NCBI GenBank assembly: GCA_025617745.1 | Contig: CM046868.1 | Span: 16,186,615-16,250,614, forward strand | Length of the DNA: 64,000 nucleotides | Reading direction: 5' to 3' | Source of the DNA: Heliocidaris erythrogramma | Taxonomy: Eukaryota > Echinodermata > Echinoidea > Camarodonta > Echinometridae | Shown: positions 1 to 11,629 of the stretch, piece by piece | How positions within the stretch are numbered: position 1 is the stretch's first letter | How the letters are laid out: every line of letters starts with the position of its first letter | Position numbers and translations under genes: made by a program | The notes under the pieces: model-generated | What the model was told of the DNA's origin: nothing | Databases searched by the model: none | Seen by the model: the letters and a program-made list of their open reading frames with translations, nothing else

Positions 1-2664
1 TATGTGGGGATTGTGTTGGGAATAGTGCATTGAACAATTTTTCAAATTTAGTACTCCGCTCTTCCTATAATTTGTGTGCCAGTGTCGGTGAAAGGAAAAT
101 TAAATCCTCACAAAAACTCAATATTTCAGGATAATCCGGTCATCTCCAGTCGTTTTAATGTCGCGTCATTTAATCCATGATTTCTAATATTCGATGTAAA
201 GTACTTCACTAATGCGCGCATTCGCGCACATTTTCGCATTTTTGCAGTTGAAAATAGGTATGAAATTACATAAGTTTCTGTTCGCTCGTTCAACTCATTA
301 AACATTCGACAATTGATGAGAAATCATTGAAAGGGACAGCGCACAGTTGCTGAGATACCATTTTCTGATGTAGGAGTTGAAACCCTGATAATTCATGCGT
401 TCTTTTACCTATCCACCTGGTTAACAGTTGCGGAGTAGCACATAACTTTTTGGCGCCGCCGAGCATCGGATCAAATGAGAGCAGCTTGTTTCCACTCCTT
501 CTATTTACAGCTCCCTGATCAGAGCATGTCTTTATTCTTGAGTTTGGAAAGTGAAGGATGCAGAAATAGCTTGAATTGATCACAACATCTCATTTTTGTA
601 TGTTTAATTCACTTGGTGGAATGGTAAGGATGAAAGCCTTTCAGAATACTGACGGTTCAGTCGCATGACAACATTTGCCCTCCTAATTATTACATGACCA
701 TCAACTTTCAATAGACCTGTTTACTAATGTATTTCAATTTTTGCACGTTTCTCTCCAGAACCCCTAGTTACCAACTATTTAGTGCACCTGCTTTCCACAA
801 TGGCATCTCTATGGATTGAATACATTTTGCAGATATGTTAATTGTTGCCATGTCGGGCAAACTTCTGGCAAGCTTTTAATTCGTCTAGAGAAACCTTTGT
901 TTAAGAAGTATGCATAAAATTAGCAAACAGGTCTATTATTTTACATTAATATAAACTGCTCTTCACAATTTTCCCAAATCAAATGTTTCTAAAGGGTTGG
1001 GTGTTCTATATCATTTTGTAATGTATTCATTTACAGGTATTTTGATATATGAAAACAGGCAAGTCAAAGGTATTTGGTCATAAGGGTCATTCTCTATCTC
1101 ATACATTACCAAGAATAGAGAAATATTTAAGAAACATCAACACTGTAAGAAATTATTTTCCTTGTTACTTGATCTTATCCAAGCTTTAGAACAGCTATTA
1201 ACCCATTGACTACTGAATAATCTCATTCTCACATGCTGAATACAGGAGACAGCAGGTTCCTGTGGGCAATGGGTTAACTTGATAGAATCATCAGGAATAG
1301 AGGGTTCTCATAACAATAAAAACATGAGCATCACTATGAAAAGCATTGTTGTCATGGTCTATTGCACAGGTATTTACTGTTATGTCCACCAGCATGGCTG
1401 CTTCTAAGAACCCTCTTGACAATGTGGGTAATACGACAAAATAATAATAATACATGACATTTATATAGCGCTAATTACAAAAGCCTCTAAGCGCTTAAAA
1501 TACCTGGAACTTGCCCAAATTATAATTATACAAACAAGATTATTCATAAATTTCACCCATAAGTAAAAACAATTATGAAATTTACCTAAAACAGCATGTA
1601 GAAAATCAAGTCTATCTTTCCTCACAAGACTAAAGATGGTTATGACACTAAGTGGCACCAGGATAGCAGTGCTCTGTGGTAAGAGAAAGATTCTATTTCA
1701 GTTCTTTATCTTTCATTTTCAACAGCATGGAAGGCTTCTGTCAAGTAAAATGTGTAATAACAACAATTACTTGTAAACTTCAATACAATTGACATAATAA
1801 AACTTTGTGTTATGATTATAGAATTATCGCTTTGCCTTTAACATTACAGTTCTCTAGTATTCTATAAAATGGCATAGCACATGAATAAGATGCCTTGAAG
1901 AAATAGACCTTTTAACATTCACATGTAAATGTCCATTAAAAGTTGAATTTTAATTCCATAGCAGCTTTCTTAGAAATTTACTGTTACTTTGTTAAGTCAA
2001 CTTCTAAATTCTAACTGAACAGTGATTTTGTGTACATTCATATGTCTTCCATATTTAAATCTTATCCTGGTATTAAAGTGGCCAGTAATCAGAAAGCTAT
2101 TGAGAAAGAAATTGAGGCCCCTCAATAAAGAATAAAAGATACAACCGGATTATCTTCATTTCAATTGCTGACACTAAAATTCATCTTCAACCTTTGACCC
2201 CACAAAGAAATACTCAAAAAAGATGTTACACTAGATGACAAAGACTTACAAATAGCATCCTAGTTGTTACAGTACTGCGCAGAGAGTGAGGGTTCTTGTA
2301 TAGCCACATCTCTTCTGGTTGTATCACTCTTTGAAATGGGTCCAGGTCCTCAGTGATTCTGGTCCATCAAAAAAAAAAAGAGAGAAAAGAAAAGTAAATC
2401 ATATTGCATATCATGTCATTCTTAGGCAAGAAAAAAGTAGCTGCTGATCGCTTTTGGTGGTATTCAAGACTATAGGATAAACTGGTTCTTGCTAAGATAT
2501 CATTTATTATAGCGAACATTTTTTTTTGGCTATATTAACTAATAATCTTCAAAGTGGCAAAAATCCTACCTAGGATATCGAAAAAACAGTGAGCATAACA
2601 GAGGTACTGAATTTCTATACAGTGGAGGTATAAAGCCTTAAGAGCAACAAGCTGTACCGTCAAC
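1..2664. other. AT-rich non-coding stretch, no gene recognised
   Basis: I read both strands and found no ORF that looks like a protein domain and no exon pair with matching splice phases. A sequence at about 1450-1500, with a TTTATATAGCGCT core following an ATA run, resembles a short dispersed repeat. This could be intron, UTR or intergenic DNA of a gene outside the window. Confidence 0.4.
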
Positions 2665-2762
2665 TGCTCGTGGTCTAGTGGTAAAGAAATCTGCATGGTC
2701 GAAGTATCCTTATTCTACACCGCATGTACAATGTTGCTGGTTCGAATCCCGCTCTTCTTGAC
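2665..2762 (+). repeat. tRNA-like sequence, probable SINE head
   Basis: A pol III A-box-like TGGTCTAGTGGT lies near 2671 and a B-box-like GGTTCGAATCCCG at about 2739-2751. The distance between them is longer than in a plain tRNA and the acceptor arms do not pair convincingly, so this is more likely a tRNA-derived SINE or pseudogene than a functional tRNA. No anticodon call is made. Confidence 0.45.
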
Positions 2763-4660
2763 TGATATTTTTTTCTGTTATGAATTAACAATATCGTTTA
2801 TTCCGTTGAAAATGATCAGAATTTCAATAATAAAAACACAAGAAACTTGACTAAATATTCACTTGGTCAGGAGGATTTATTGGTGGCTGGGCATAATAAC
2901 GAATTTGGCCTTTTTTTTAAATTGCCGTTTGTTTGTTATGAACAGATTTTATAATCAATTGGTAATAATGGACCAGCTTCTCATCTCAAATACCATTATA
3001 AGTCTATCTTGACCATGTTGGCACAAGGTCTCCTATTTTCTACTATCTGCTTTACGAAGCGGTCTTAGGCTTAGCTACATCCATGACAACTTCTGAGACT
3101 GAGACAAGGGTGCAAAAAGGGCTACGTACGTTGCCTCCAAACCTGTGATGTGGAGCGCCATCAAGTAATTTTTTAGGAAGATTATGGCGAATGGAAACAA
3201 ATCATGCTGCTTACAATCTATCTTTCCACATTTGCACTCATTCATAAGTCATTGATTTTGAAAAACTGGCCAGACATACCCAAGGCAATGGAAATCAATG
3301 TCTCTTAACTTTTATTTTTCATTTCCCTTCTTAAATTATTGAATTAATTGATTCATGTTAAAAATTTCCAGTGGAAACACGTTAAACATGCACCACTATT
3401 TCATTCATCATAATATCATTATCATGTTAAAAAAATAAAACTTAGGCCTATATAAAGTTATAAGTGAAAAGTTGTATACAAAAATTGTCAGAAGTTAAGA
3501 TGAAAGGAATCTTTAGTTAGGCCCTAACATTAATTTAGTTAAACATGCTAAAAACATGAAATAAACTCCAAGGAAATATTAGTTCAGAACACACAGAATG
3601 ACAGATCATCAAATTAGAAGAATTTCATTACATTTACATTACAATTTACATGCTTTAAAAGTTTAAGAGTTTAAGAGTTTAAGGCTTAGGCCTAGTAAGT
3701 GACAATTAATGTCAATTGTGATTTACTTACTTAGTTGGAACTCAAACTCAAACAAACTCTCAAACTCAAACTTCAAAGTTCAAAGAGTCTCAAACTTCAA
3801 AGTCAAGAGTCGAACTTTGTCAAACTTCAATTTCAAAGTCACAATTTATTTGACAATAATTATTTAAAAAAAGACTTACAGGAAGGCAATCAAGAGGAAC
3901 ATCCTCACGAATACTTCTAAAAACATGTTGGCAGCATTAGTATTGATGTTACATGGACAAGACAACATGATTGTAATTTGTTCAGGCTGTCAAAAGTGTC
4001 AGTGTCAGTCCCTTTCAGCCTTTGTCGTGTCTGTATGTCGTGTCTGTCATAGGCGCTAGGCCTACTGTCAATGCAATGCCAATGCAATGCAATGTTTTCC
4101 ACGTGTACACAGTCAAGTCAGTTACCCAAGTCAGTGCGTACCGGCATATATGATCAAGGCTAGTTGCTTTGTACGGTACACAATTACACACAGCTGACTT
4201 GTGTATTAAGTTTCAGCAAAGGAAAATAAAATACAAGTTATAACTATGTGCCTATTTTTGCCAATAATAGATACATGATACTTAGTATCATGTTTTTATT
4301 AAATTTTTATTAATTTTTATTAAATTTTATTAAATAAAAAAATTATAATCAATTCTTTAATTTAAAGAAGATATGTCTTCTTCTTCTTCCAGTCTGGTAC
4401 AGACCGCCGCTGGCGTATTATCGTACCTTGTGCTTGTCGAGTGCAAGTGCCGAGTGTACAGTGCAAGTAAAAATTGCTCTACAATCAAACTATGTATTTC
4501 ATTATAAATATCATATATCAATGACTATAAAAAAAACTACTAATTAAATTACGGTTTTTTTTTAATTTAAATAGGCTAAATACATACATGTACAGGCGGT
4601 TTTTATCTGTGATTTGGGCATAGATTTACATAGAGATACCTCTATGGATATGGATTTAGG
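2763..4660. other. non-coding stretch with short local repeats
   Basis: No gene recognised. Positions 3735-3850 hold a degenerate tandem of CAAACTCAAA / CAAACTTCAAAG words. Around 4080 there is a short GCAATGCCAATGCAATG repeat. The remainder is AT-rich unique-looking sequence up to the target duplication of the element that follows. Confidence 0.4.
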
Positions 4661-4669
4661 CGTCCGTGG

Positions 4670-4699
4670 GGTTGAGGCTATGTTGGCGTGATTTGGGCA
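4670..4699 (+). repeat. left terminal inverted repeat of the 5.8-kb element
   Basis: Thirty bases starting GGTTGAGGCTATG, ending TTTGGGCA. It is the reverse complement of 10472-10501 with one mismatch (position 21). It is directly preceded by the 9-bp duplication CGTCCGTGG. Confidence 0.88.
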
Positions 4700-5900
4700 C
4701 CCTCATTATTATTCATGAGCTCGGATTCCGCGCGCGCGCTCTCTTCCATAGAGATTGTACATGATGCATCGAGGTGCGTGAGAATACCTACCACAGCCAA
4801 TCCGCAGGTCCCCTAAAAGTGCGCTATTTTATTTCCAATTCTGCCTGACTATGAATACATAATGAGCAAGAACAGCCAGGAACATCTCATTTGCAAACTA
4901 TTGAATAGCCTACTTATCATTCACCAGTTGTCATGAGTTATACATCAAATAAAAGAAGATGGATCAGAGATTTGTGACCTGCTTTTATTGTGTTCAAAAT
5001 AAAAGACGAAATTGGTATAAAATGGTGTTCCTTTTATGACCAAAAATGGAAATTAAATGAAATATAAATCTGGCCAAATCTACCATAGTTTTATTGTGAG
5101 CCAGGGCAAATTTGACATGAGCGTAAAGGGCATTTTCTGTACTTTCCAAAGATTGAAATAACATTAATGTGCACTTCATGACAGGGTCAGGATCCAGCAA
5201 TATGTAACCGATGTACACACTTTGTCTTTAAAAAAGTCAATTCCAGCATTCTGATTGGTTACCACCACGCAAGATGTTTTCTCACAGCCAGGCAACAGCT
5301 ATGCGCATGTTTGCGCAAGGATGAAGCAACAGGTTGCGCAATGTTTCATTCAACGCGCACTTGGTTACGGATGGCTCGCTTGCCAATCACAGGGCTAAGA
5401 TTCTATGGTCTTGACCATGGTCTTGACAACGGATGATCTGCGGCTGAATATTGCTGGATCCTGACTCTGTCATAAATTTATGGATGATTTGAATGTAACG
5501 ATGAAAAAGATGAGATTCCAGCGCTTCCATACATATGTGTCTTGATGGCGGCTCATATACTTTTTATATGTCTTTTAACAACTTGAAATCTTGTGAAAAA
5601 AAGGCTTTTGTATGACTATTTCATCAGTTATTTTAAACATTTTCTGTTTAAAATTCTGACTAAAACAAAATATCCCTGTCTTGGTAAACTATTCATTTAT
5701 TTTTGCAGAAAGTCTAATGAGCACAGCATTAATATTTATTGAAGAGCATAACTTTAAAGATGACCATGCGATACAGCCGGCTGGGTGCAGGGAGAAAGTC
5801 CATTTCGGGCACTGGAAATAAAATGCGCGTTTTTTGCTCATTTGCATACGACCTGCGGTCTGACTGACCAGGACTTCGAATATTGGTTAGACAGTTAGTT

Positions 5901-8900
5901 TGGCGCGATTCCAGGATTATTGGCGTAATTTTGGCATTTCTTTGTTTTTACAATTGAAATCACTTAAAAGAATGGAAATAAAGGTGTCATATTGTGAGAT
6001 TCAATGTACAAAATGATATCCAACCCTTAAAATATCAATAAATGTAAACAGATAGAACTTTTCCGACTTTTCATTTTCTTCTTGTTTCATATTTGACAAA
6101 GTACATTAAGACTGGCGGGATTCCAGCATTATTGGCGTAATTTTGGCATTTCTTTGTTTTTACAATTGAAATCACCTAAAAGAATGGAAATAAAGGTGTC
6201 ATATTGTGAGATTCAATGTACAAAATGATATCCAACCCATAAGATATCGATAAATGTTTTTAAAAAAATAAAATCCGACTTTTCATTTTCTTCTTGTTTC
6301 ATATTTGACAAAGTACAGTAAGACTGGCGCGATTCCAGCATTATTGGCGTAATTTTGGCATTTCTTTGTTTTTACAATTGAAATCACCTAAAAGAATGGA
6401 TATAAAGGTGTCATATTGTGAGATTCAATGTACAAAATGATATCCAACCCATGAGATATCAATAAATGTAAACAGATAGAACTTTTCCGACTTTTCATTT
6501 TCTTCTTGTTTCATATTTGACAAAGTACATTAAGACTGGCGGGATTCCAGCATTATTGGCGTAATTTTGGCATTTCTTTGTTTTTACAATTGAAATCACC
6601 TAAAAGAATGGAAATAAAGGTGTCATATTGTGAGATTCAATGTACAAAATGATATCCAACCCATAAGATATCGATAAATGTTTTTAAAAAAATAAAATCC
6701 GACTTTTCATTTTCTTCTTGTTTCATATTTGACAAAGTACAGTAAGACTGGCGGGATTCCAGCATTATTGGCGTAATTTTGGCATTTCTTTGTTTTTACA
6801 ATTGAAATCACCTAAAAGAATGGAAATAAAGGTGTCATATTGTGAGATTCAATGTACAAAATGATATCCAACCCATAAGATATCGATAAATGTTTTTAAA
6901 AAAATAAAATCCGACTTTTCATTTTCTTCTTGTTTCATATTTGACAAAGTACAGTAAGACTGGCGCGATTCCAGCATTATTGGCGTAATTTTGGCATTTC
7001 TTTGTTTTTACAATTGAAATCACCTAAAAGAATGGATATAAAGGTGTCATATTGTGAGATTCAATGTACAAAATGATATCCAACCCATGAGATATCAATA
7101 AATGTAAACAGATAGAACTTTTCCGACTTTTCATTTTCTTCTTGTTTCATATTTGACAAAGTACAGTAAGACTGGCGTGATTCCAGCATTATTGGCGTAA
7201 TTTTGGCATTTCTTTGTTTTTACAATTGAAATCACCTAAAAGAATGGAAATAAAGGTGTCATATTGTGTTATTTAATGTACAAAATGATATCCAACCCAT
7301 AAGATATCGATAAATGTTTTTAAAAAAAAAAATTCCGACTTTTCATTTTCTTCTTGTTTCATATTTGACAAAGTACAGTGAGACTGGCGCGATTCCAGCA
7401 TTATTGGCGTAATTTTGGCATTTCTTTGTTTTTACAATTGGAATCACCTAAAAGAATGGAAATAAAGGTGTCATATTGTGAGATTTAATGTACAAAATGA
7501 TATCCAACCCATAAGATATCAATAAATGTAAACGAATAGAACTTTTCCGACTTTTCATTTTGTTATTGTTTCATATTTGACAAAGTACAGTAAGACTGGC
7601 GGGATTCCAGCATTATTGGCGTAATTTTGGCATTTCTTTGTTTTTACAATTGAAATCACCTAAAAGAATGGAAATAAAGGTGTCATATTGTGAGATTTAA
7701 TGTACAAAATGATATCCAACCCATAAGATATCAATAAATGTAAACGAATAGAACTTTTCCGACTTTTCATTTTGTTATTGTTTCATATTTGACAAAGTAC
7801 AGTAAGACTGGCGGGATTCCAGCATTATTGGCGTAATTTGGGCATTTCTTTGTTTTTACAATTGAAATCACCTAAAAGAATGGAAATAAAGGTGTCATAT
7901 TGTGAGATTTAATGTACAAAATGATATCCAACCCATAAGATATCGATAAATGTTTTTTAAAAAAAAATTCCGACTTTTCATTTTCTTCTTGTTTCATATT
8001 TGACAAAGTACAGTGAGACTGGCGCGATTCCAGGATTATTGGCGTAATTTTGGCATTTCTTTGTTTTTACAATTGAAATCACTTAAAAGAATGGAAATAA
8101 AGGTGTCATATTGTGAGATTCAATGTACAAAATGATATCCAACCCTTAAAATATCAATAAATGTAAACAGATAGAACTTTTCCGACTTTTCATTTTCTTC
8201 TTGTTTCATATTTGACAAAGTACAGTAAGACTGGCGGGATTCCAGCATTATTGGCGTAATTTTGGCATTTCTTTGTTTTTACAATTGAAATCACCTAAAA
8301 GAATGGAAATAAAGGTGTCATATTGTGAGATTCAATGTACAAAATGATATCCAACCCATAAGATATCGATAAATGTTTTTAAAAAAATAAAATCCGACTT
8401 TTCATTTTCTTCTTGTTTCATATTTGACAAAGTACAGTAAGACTGGCGCGATTCCAGCGTTATTGGCGTAATTTTGGCATTTCTTTGTTTTTACAATTGA
8501 AATCACCTAAAAGAATGGATATAAAGGTGTCATATTGTGAGATTCAATGTACAAAATGATATCCAACCCATGTGATATCAATAAATGTAAACAGATAGAA
8601 CTTTTCCGACTTTTCATTTTCTTCTTGTTTCATATTTGACAAAGTACAGTAAGACTGGCGTGATTCCAGCATTACTTGGCGTAATTTTGGCATTTCTTTG
8701 TTTTTACAATTGAAATCACCTAAAAGAATGGAAATAAAGGTGTCATATTGTGTTATTTAATGTACAAAATGATATCCAACCCATAAGATATCGATAAATG
8801 TTTTAAAAAAAAAAAATTCCGACTTTTCATTTTCTTCTTGTTTCATATTTGACAAAGTACAGTGAGACTGGCGCGATTCCAGCATTATTGGCGTAATTTT

Positions 8901-10390
8901 GGCATTTCTTTGTTTTTACAATTGGAATCACCTAAAAGAATGGAAATAAAGGTGTCATATTGTGAGATTTAATGTACAAAATGATATCCAACCCATAAGA
9001 TATCAATAAATGTAAACGAATAGAACTTTTCCGACTTTTCATTTTGTTATTGTTTCATATTTGACAAAGTACAGTAAGACTGGCGGGATTCCAGCATTAT
9101 TGGCGTAATTTTGGCATTTCTTTGTTTTTACAATTGAAATCACCTAAAAGAATGGAAATAAAGGTGTCATATTGTGAGATTTAATGTACAAAATGATATC
9201 CAACCCATAAGATATCAATAAATGTAAACGAATAGAACTTTTCCGACTTTTCATTTTGTTATTGTTTCATATTTGACAAAGTACAGTAAGACTGGCGGGA
9301 TTCCAGCATTATTGGCGTAATTTTGGCATTTCTTTGTTTTTACAATTGAAATCACCTAAAAGAATGGAAATAAAGGTGTCATATTGTGAGATTTAATGTA
9401 CAAAATGATATCCAACCCATAAGATATCGATAAATGTTTTTTAAAAAAAAATTCCGACTTTTCATTTTCTTCTTGTTTCATATTTGACAAAGTACAGTGA
9501 GACTGGCGCGATTCCAGCATTATTGGCGTAATTTTGGCATTTCTTTGTTTTTACAATTGGAATCACCTAAAAGAATGGAAATAAAGGTGTCATATTGTGA
9601 GATTTAATGTACAAAATGATATCCAACCCATAAGATATCAATAAATGTAAACGAATAGAACTTTTCCGACTTTTCATTTTGTTATTGTTTCATATTTGAC
9701 AAAGTACAGTAAGACTGGCGGGATTCCAGCATTATTGGCGTAATTTTGGCATTTCTTTGTTTTTACAATTGAAATCACCTAAAAGAATGGAAATAAAGGT
9801 GTCATATTGTGAGATTCAATGTACAAAATGATATCCAACCCATAAGATATCGATAAATGTTTTTAAAAAAATAAAATCCGACTTTTCATTTTCTTCTTGT
9901 TTCATATTTGACAAAGTACAGTAAGACTGGCGCGATTCCAGCATTATTGGCGTAATTTTGGCATTTCTTTGTTTTTACAATTGAAATCACCTAAAAGAAT
10001 GGAAATAAAGGTGTCATATTGTGAGATTCAATGTACAAAATGATATCCAACCCATAAGATATCGATAAATGTTTAAAAAAAAATAAAATCCGACCTTTCA
10101 TTTTCTTCTTGTTTCATATTTGACAAAGTACATTAAGACTGGCGGGATTCCAGCATTATTGGCGTAATTTTGGCATTTCTTTGTTTTTACAATTGAAATC
10201 ACCTAAAAGAATGGAAATAAAGGTGTCATATTGTGAGATTCAATGTACAAAATGATATCCAACCCATAAGATATCGATAAATGTTTAAAAAAAAATAAAA
10301 TCCGACTTTTCATTTTCTTCTTGTTTCATATTTGACAAAGTACAATGAGACTGGCGCGATTCCAGCATTATTGGCGTAATTTGGCATTTG
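5901..10390 (+). repeat. 212-bp tandem satellite, 21 full copies plus a partial
   Basis: Monomers start (at TGGCGNGATTCCAG) at 5901, 6113, 6325, 6537, 6749, 6961, 7173, 7385, 7597, 7809, 8020, 8232, 8444, 8656, 8869, 9081, 9293, 9504, 9716, 9928 and 10140, with a partial copy from 10352. Spacing is 211-213 bases. Copies differ at diagnostic sites: the base after TGGCG (C, G or T), GGAAATAAAG versus GGATATAAAG, and an A-rich versus AACAGATAGAAC segment. The composition is AT-rich with no ORF across monomers. A seven-monomer block is duplicated within the array. The array lies wholly between the inverted ends of the host element. Confidence 0.95.
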
Positions 10391-10471
10391 AGATCGAGAT
10401 CAGAGCGAGCGCGATTAAATTAGCGCGGCGCGCCCGTACTTATGAATATTCATAATTGCTCGTTCAATAGC

Positions 10472-10501
10472 TGCCCAAATGACGCCAACATAGCCTCAAC
10501 C
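10472..10501 (-). repeat. right terminal inverted repeat of the 5.8-kb element
   Basis: Mirror of 4670-4699, ending GCCTCAACC on the plus strand and followed directly by the second copy of the target duplication at 10502-10510. Confidence 0.88.
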
Positions 10502-10510
10502 CGTCCGTGG

Positions 10511-10763
10511 GCGGGGCTTTTTTAATTTTCTCATTTCAGGAAACTAGATTTGTATATTTACAAATTTGCAGATTTTGTTTTTAAAAAGCATGTAATTCAG
10601 TTGTATTATTATTGAGATAATGCTTTAATTTGTTTTCTAAAGAATATTTTAAGTTAATTGAATGTTTTGGATTTATACTTTATATAAAAATTCTTTAGAT
10701 ATAAAGATTGTAATGCTGAAATCAAGGACAGTATATTTTGGGCTCCTCTGATCTCAGATATGA
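10511..10763. other. spacer between two large TIR elements
   Basis: About 250 bases of AT-rich sequence without ORF or repeat signature. It separates the end of the satellite-bearing element from the next inverted-repeat element. Confidence 0.5.
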
Positions 10764-10860
10764 GGTAGAGACTATTTGAGCACCAAGTCGACCATTAATT
10801 CAAAACGTACGCGTAACGCACTAAATGAATATTCATGACCTAGTCCAGGCGACAGTAATC

Positions 10861-11369
10861 GCGAATTGGTGCTTATTATAGTGACTTGTTGCTCAGGTAA
10901 CGTGTGCTAAACCTTACGATGATTGTAGGAGTGATTATCTGTAAAATTTTGTTTAAAATTAACTTTATTTACGTCTCAATATTGTCTTAAACATCTAATT
11001 ATATAGACACTGACTTTGATTTGCATTGATTATAATCCTGATGACTGTTTTCAAACAAAATAGCGCATTGGTGCTCATTATAGTGACTTGGTGCTCATGA
11101 AACGTGTGCTAAACCCTACGAGGATTATAGGAGTGATTATCTGTAAAATTTTGTTTAAAATGAACTTTATTTACGTCTCAATATTGTCTTAAACATCTAA
11201 TTATCTAGACAATGACTTTGATTTGCATTGATTATAATCCTGATGACTGTTTTCAAACAAAATAGCGCATTGGTGCTCATTATAGTGACTTGGTGCTCAT
11301 GAAACGTGTTCTATCCCTATACGAGGATTGTAGAAATCATTATCTTGATTTTTTTGTTTCAAAATGAAC
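10861..11369 (+). repeat. left-arm ~202-bp tandem repeat, about 2.5 copies
   Basis: Copies begin at 10861, 11063 and 11265 with GCGMATTGGTGCT and share AACGTGTGCTAAACC and TTTACGTCTCAATATTG. The third copy is cut short at about 11369, where a poly-G MITE begins. Confidence 0.88.
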
Positions 11370-11414
11370 TAGTGGCGAGATTTATTTTCGCCAGACCTCA
11401 AAAATTCGCTCAGT

Positions 11415-11458
<44 letters not shown>

Positions 11459-11629
11459 GTTAATGGGGGCCCAGTTTCCCTCAGTAATTCTCTGACAAAC
11501 AAAACAAAAAATAAGGCTTTTCGTTCTAAAAGGAGGGGGCACGATCGAAAAAAGGGGCAGTTGGGCACAATGCATACTTTTCTTCCAAAGGGGGAGGGGG
11601 CACGGGCCCTCCCAGTAAATCCGCCACTG
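11370..11629. mobile_element. poly-G-bearing MITE with TGGCGGAT-type ends
   Basis: The left end TAGTGGCGAGATTTA and the right end TAAATCCGCCACTG are near-inverted. The interior holds a run of about 40 G and a sequence shared with about 46704-46955 (CAGTGAATAC/ATGCATAC..TTTTCTT and GGCACGGGCC words). It is inserted into a 202-bp monomer at AAAATGAACT. A clear target duplication was not found. The long proline/glycine ORFs here are homopolymer artefacts. Confidence 0.55.

Larger units (their letters stand above)
4661..10510. mobile_element. TIR DNA transposon-like element with 9-bp target duplication and satellite interior
   Basis: The direct repeat CGTCCGTGG flanks the unit at 4661-4669 and 10502-10510. 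Immediately inside lie inverted repeats at 4670-4699 and 10472-10501, both reading GGTTGAGGCTATGTTGGCGT from the outside and agreeing at 29 of 30 positions. A 9-bp target duplication with such ends is typical of Mutator-like (MULE) transposons; that class assignment is inference. No transposase ORF is visible, so the copy is non-autonomous. About 1.2 kb of non-coding sequence follows the left end. The array at 5901-10390 fills the rest, and a GC-rich segment with a TGAATATTCA motif precedes the right end. The monomer includes a 17-base stretch matching the inner half of the terminal repeat at 15 positions. Confidence 0.85.

Noticed and set aside
2324-2358. Possible tiny minus-strand terminal exon after a strong polypyrimidine tract
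   Set aside because: The reading ends after about 11 codons, and no upstream exon with matching phase or recognisable product was found.
5901-10390. CRISPR-like regular repeat spacing
   Set aside because: The whole 212-bp unit is repeated head to tail with no unique spacers; this is satellite DNA in an animal genome.
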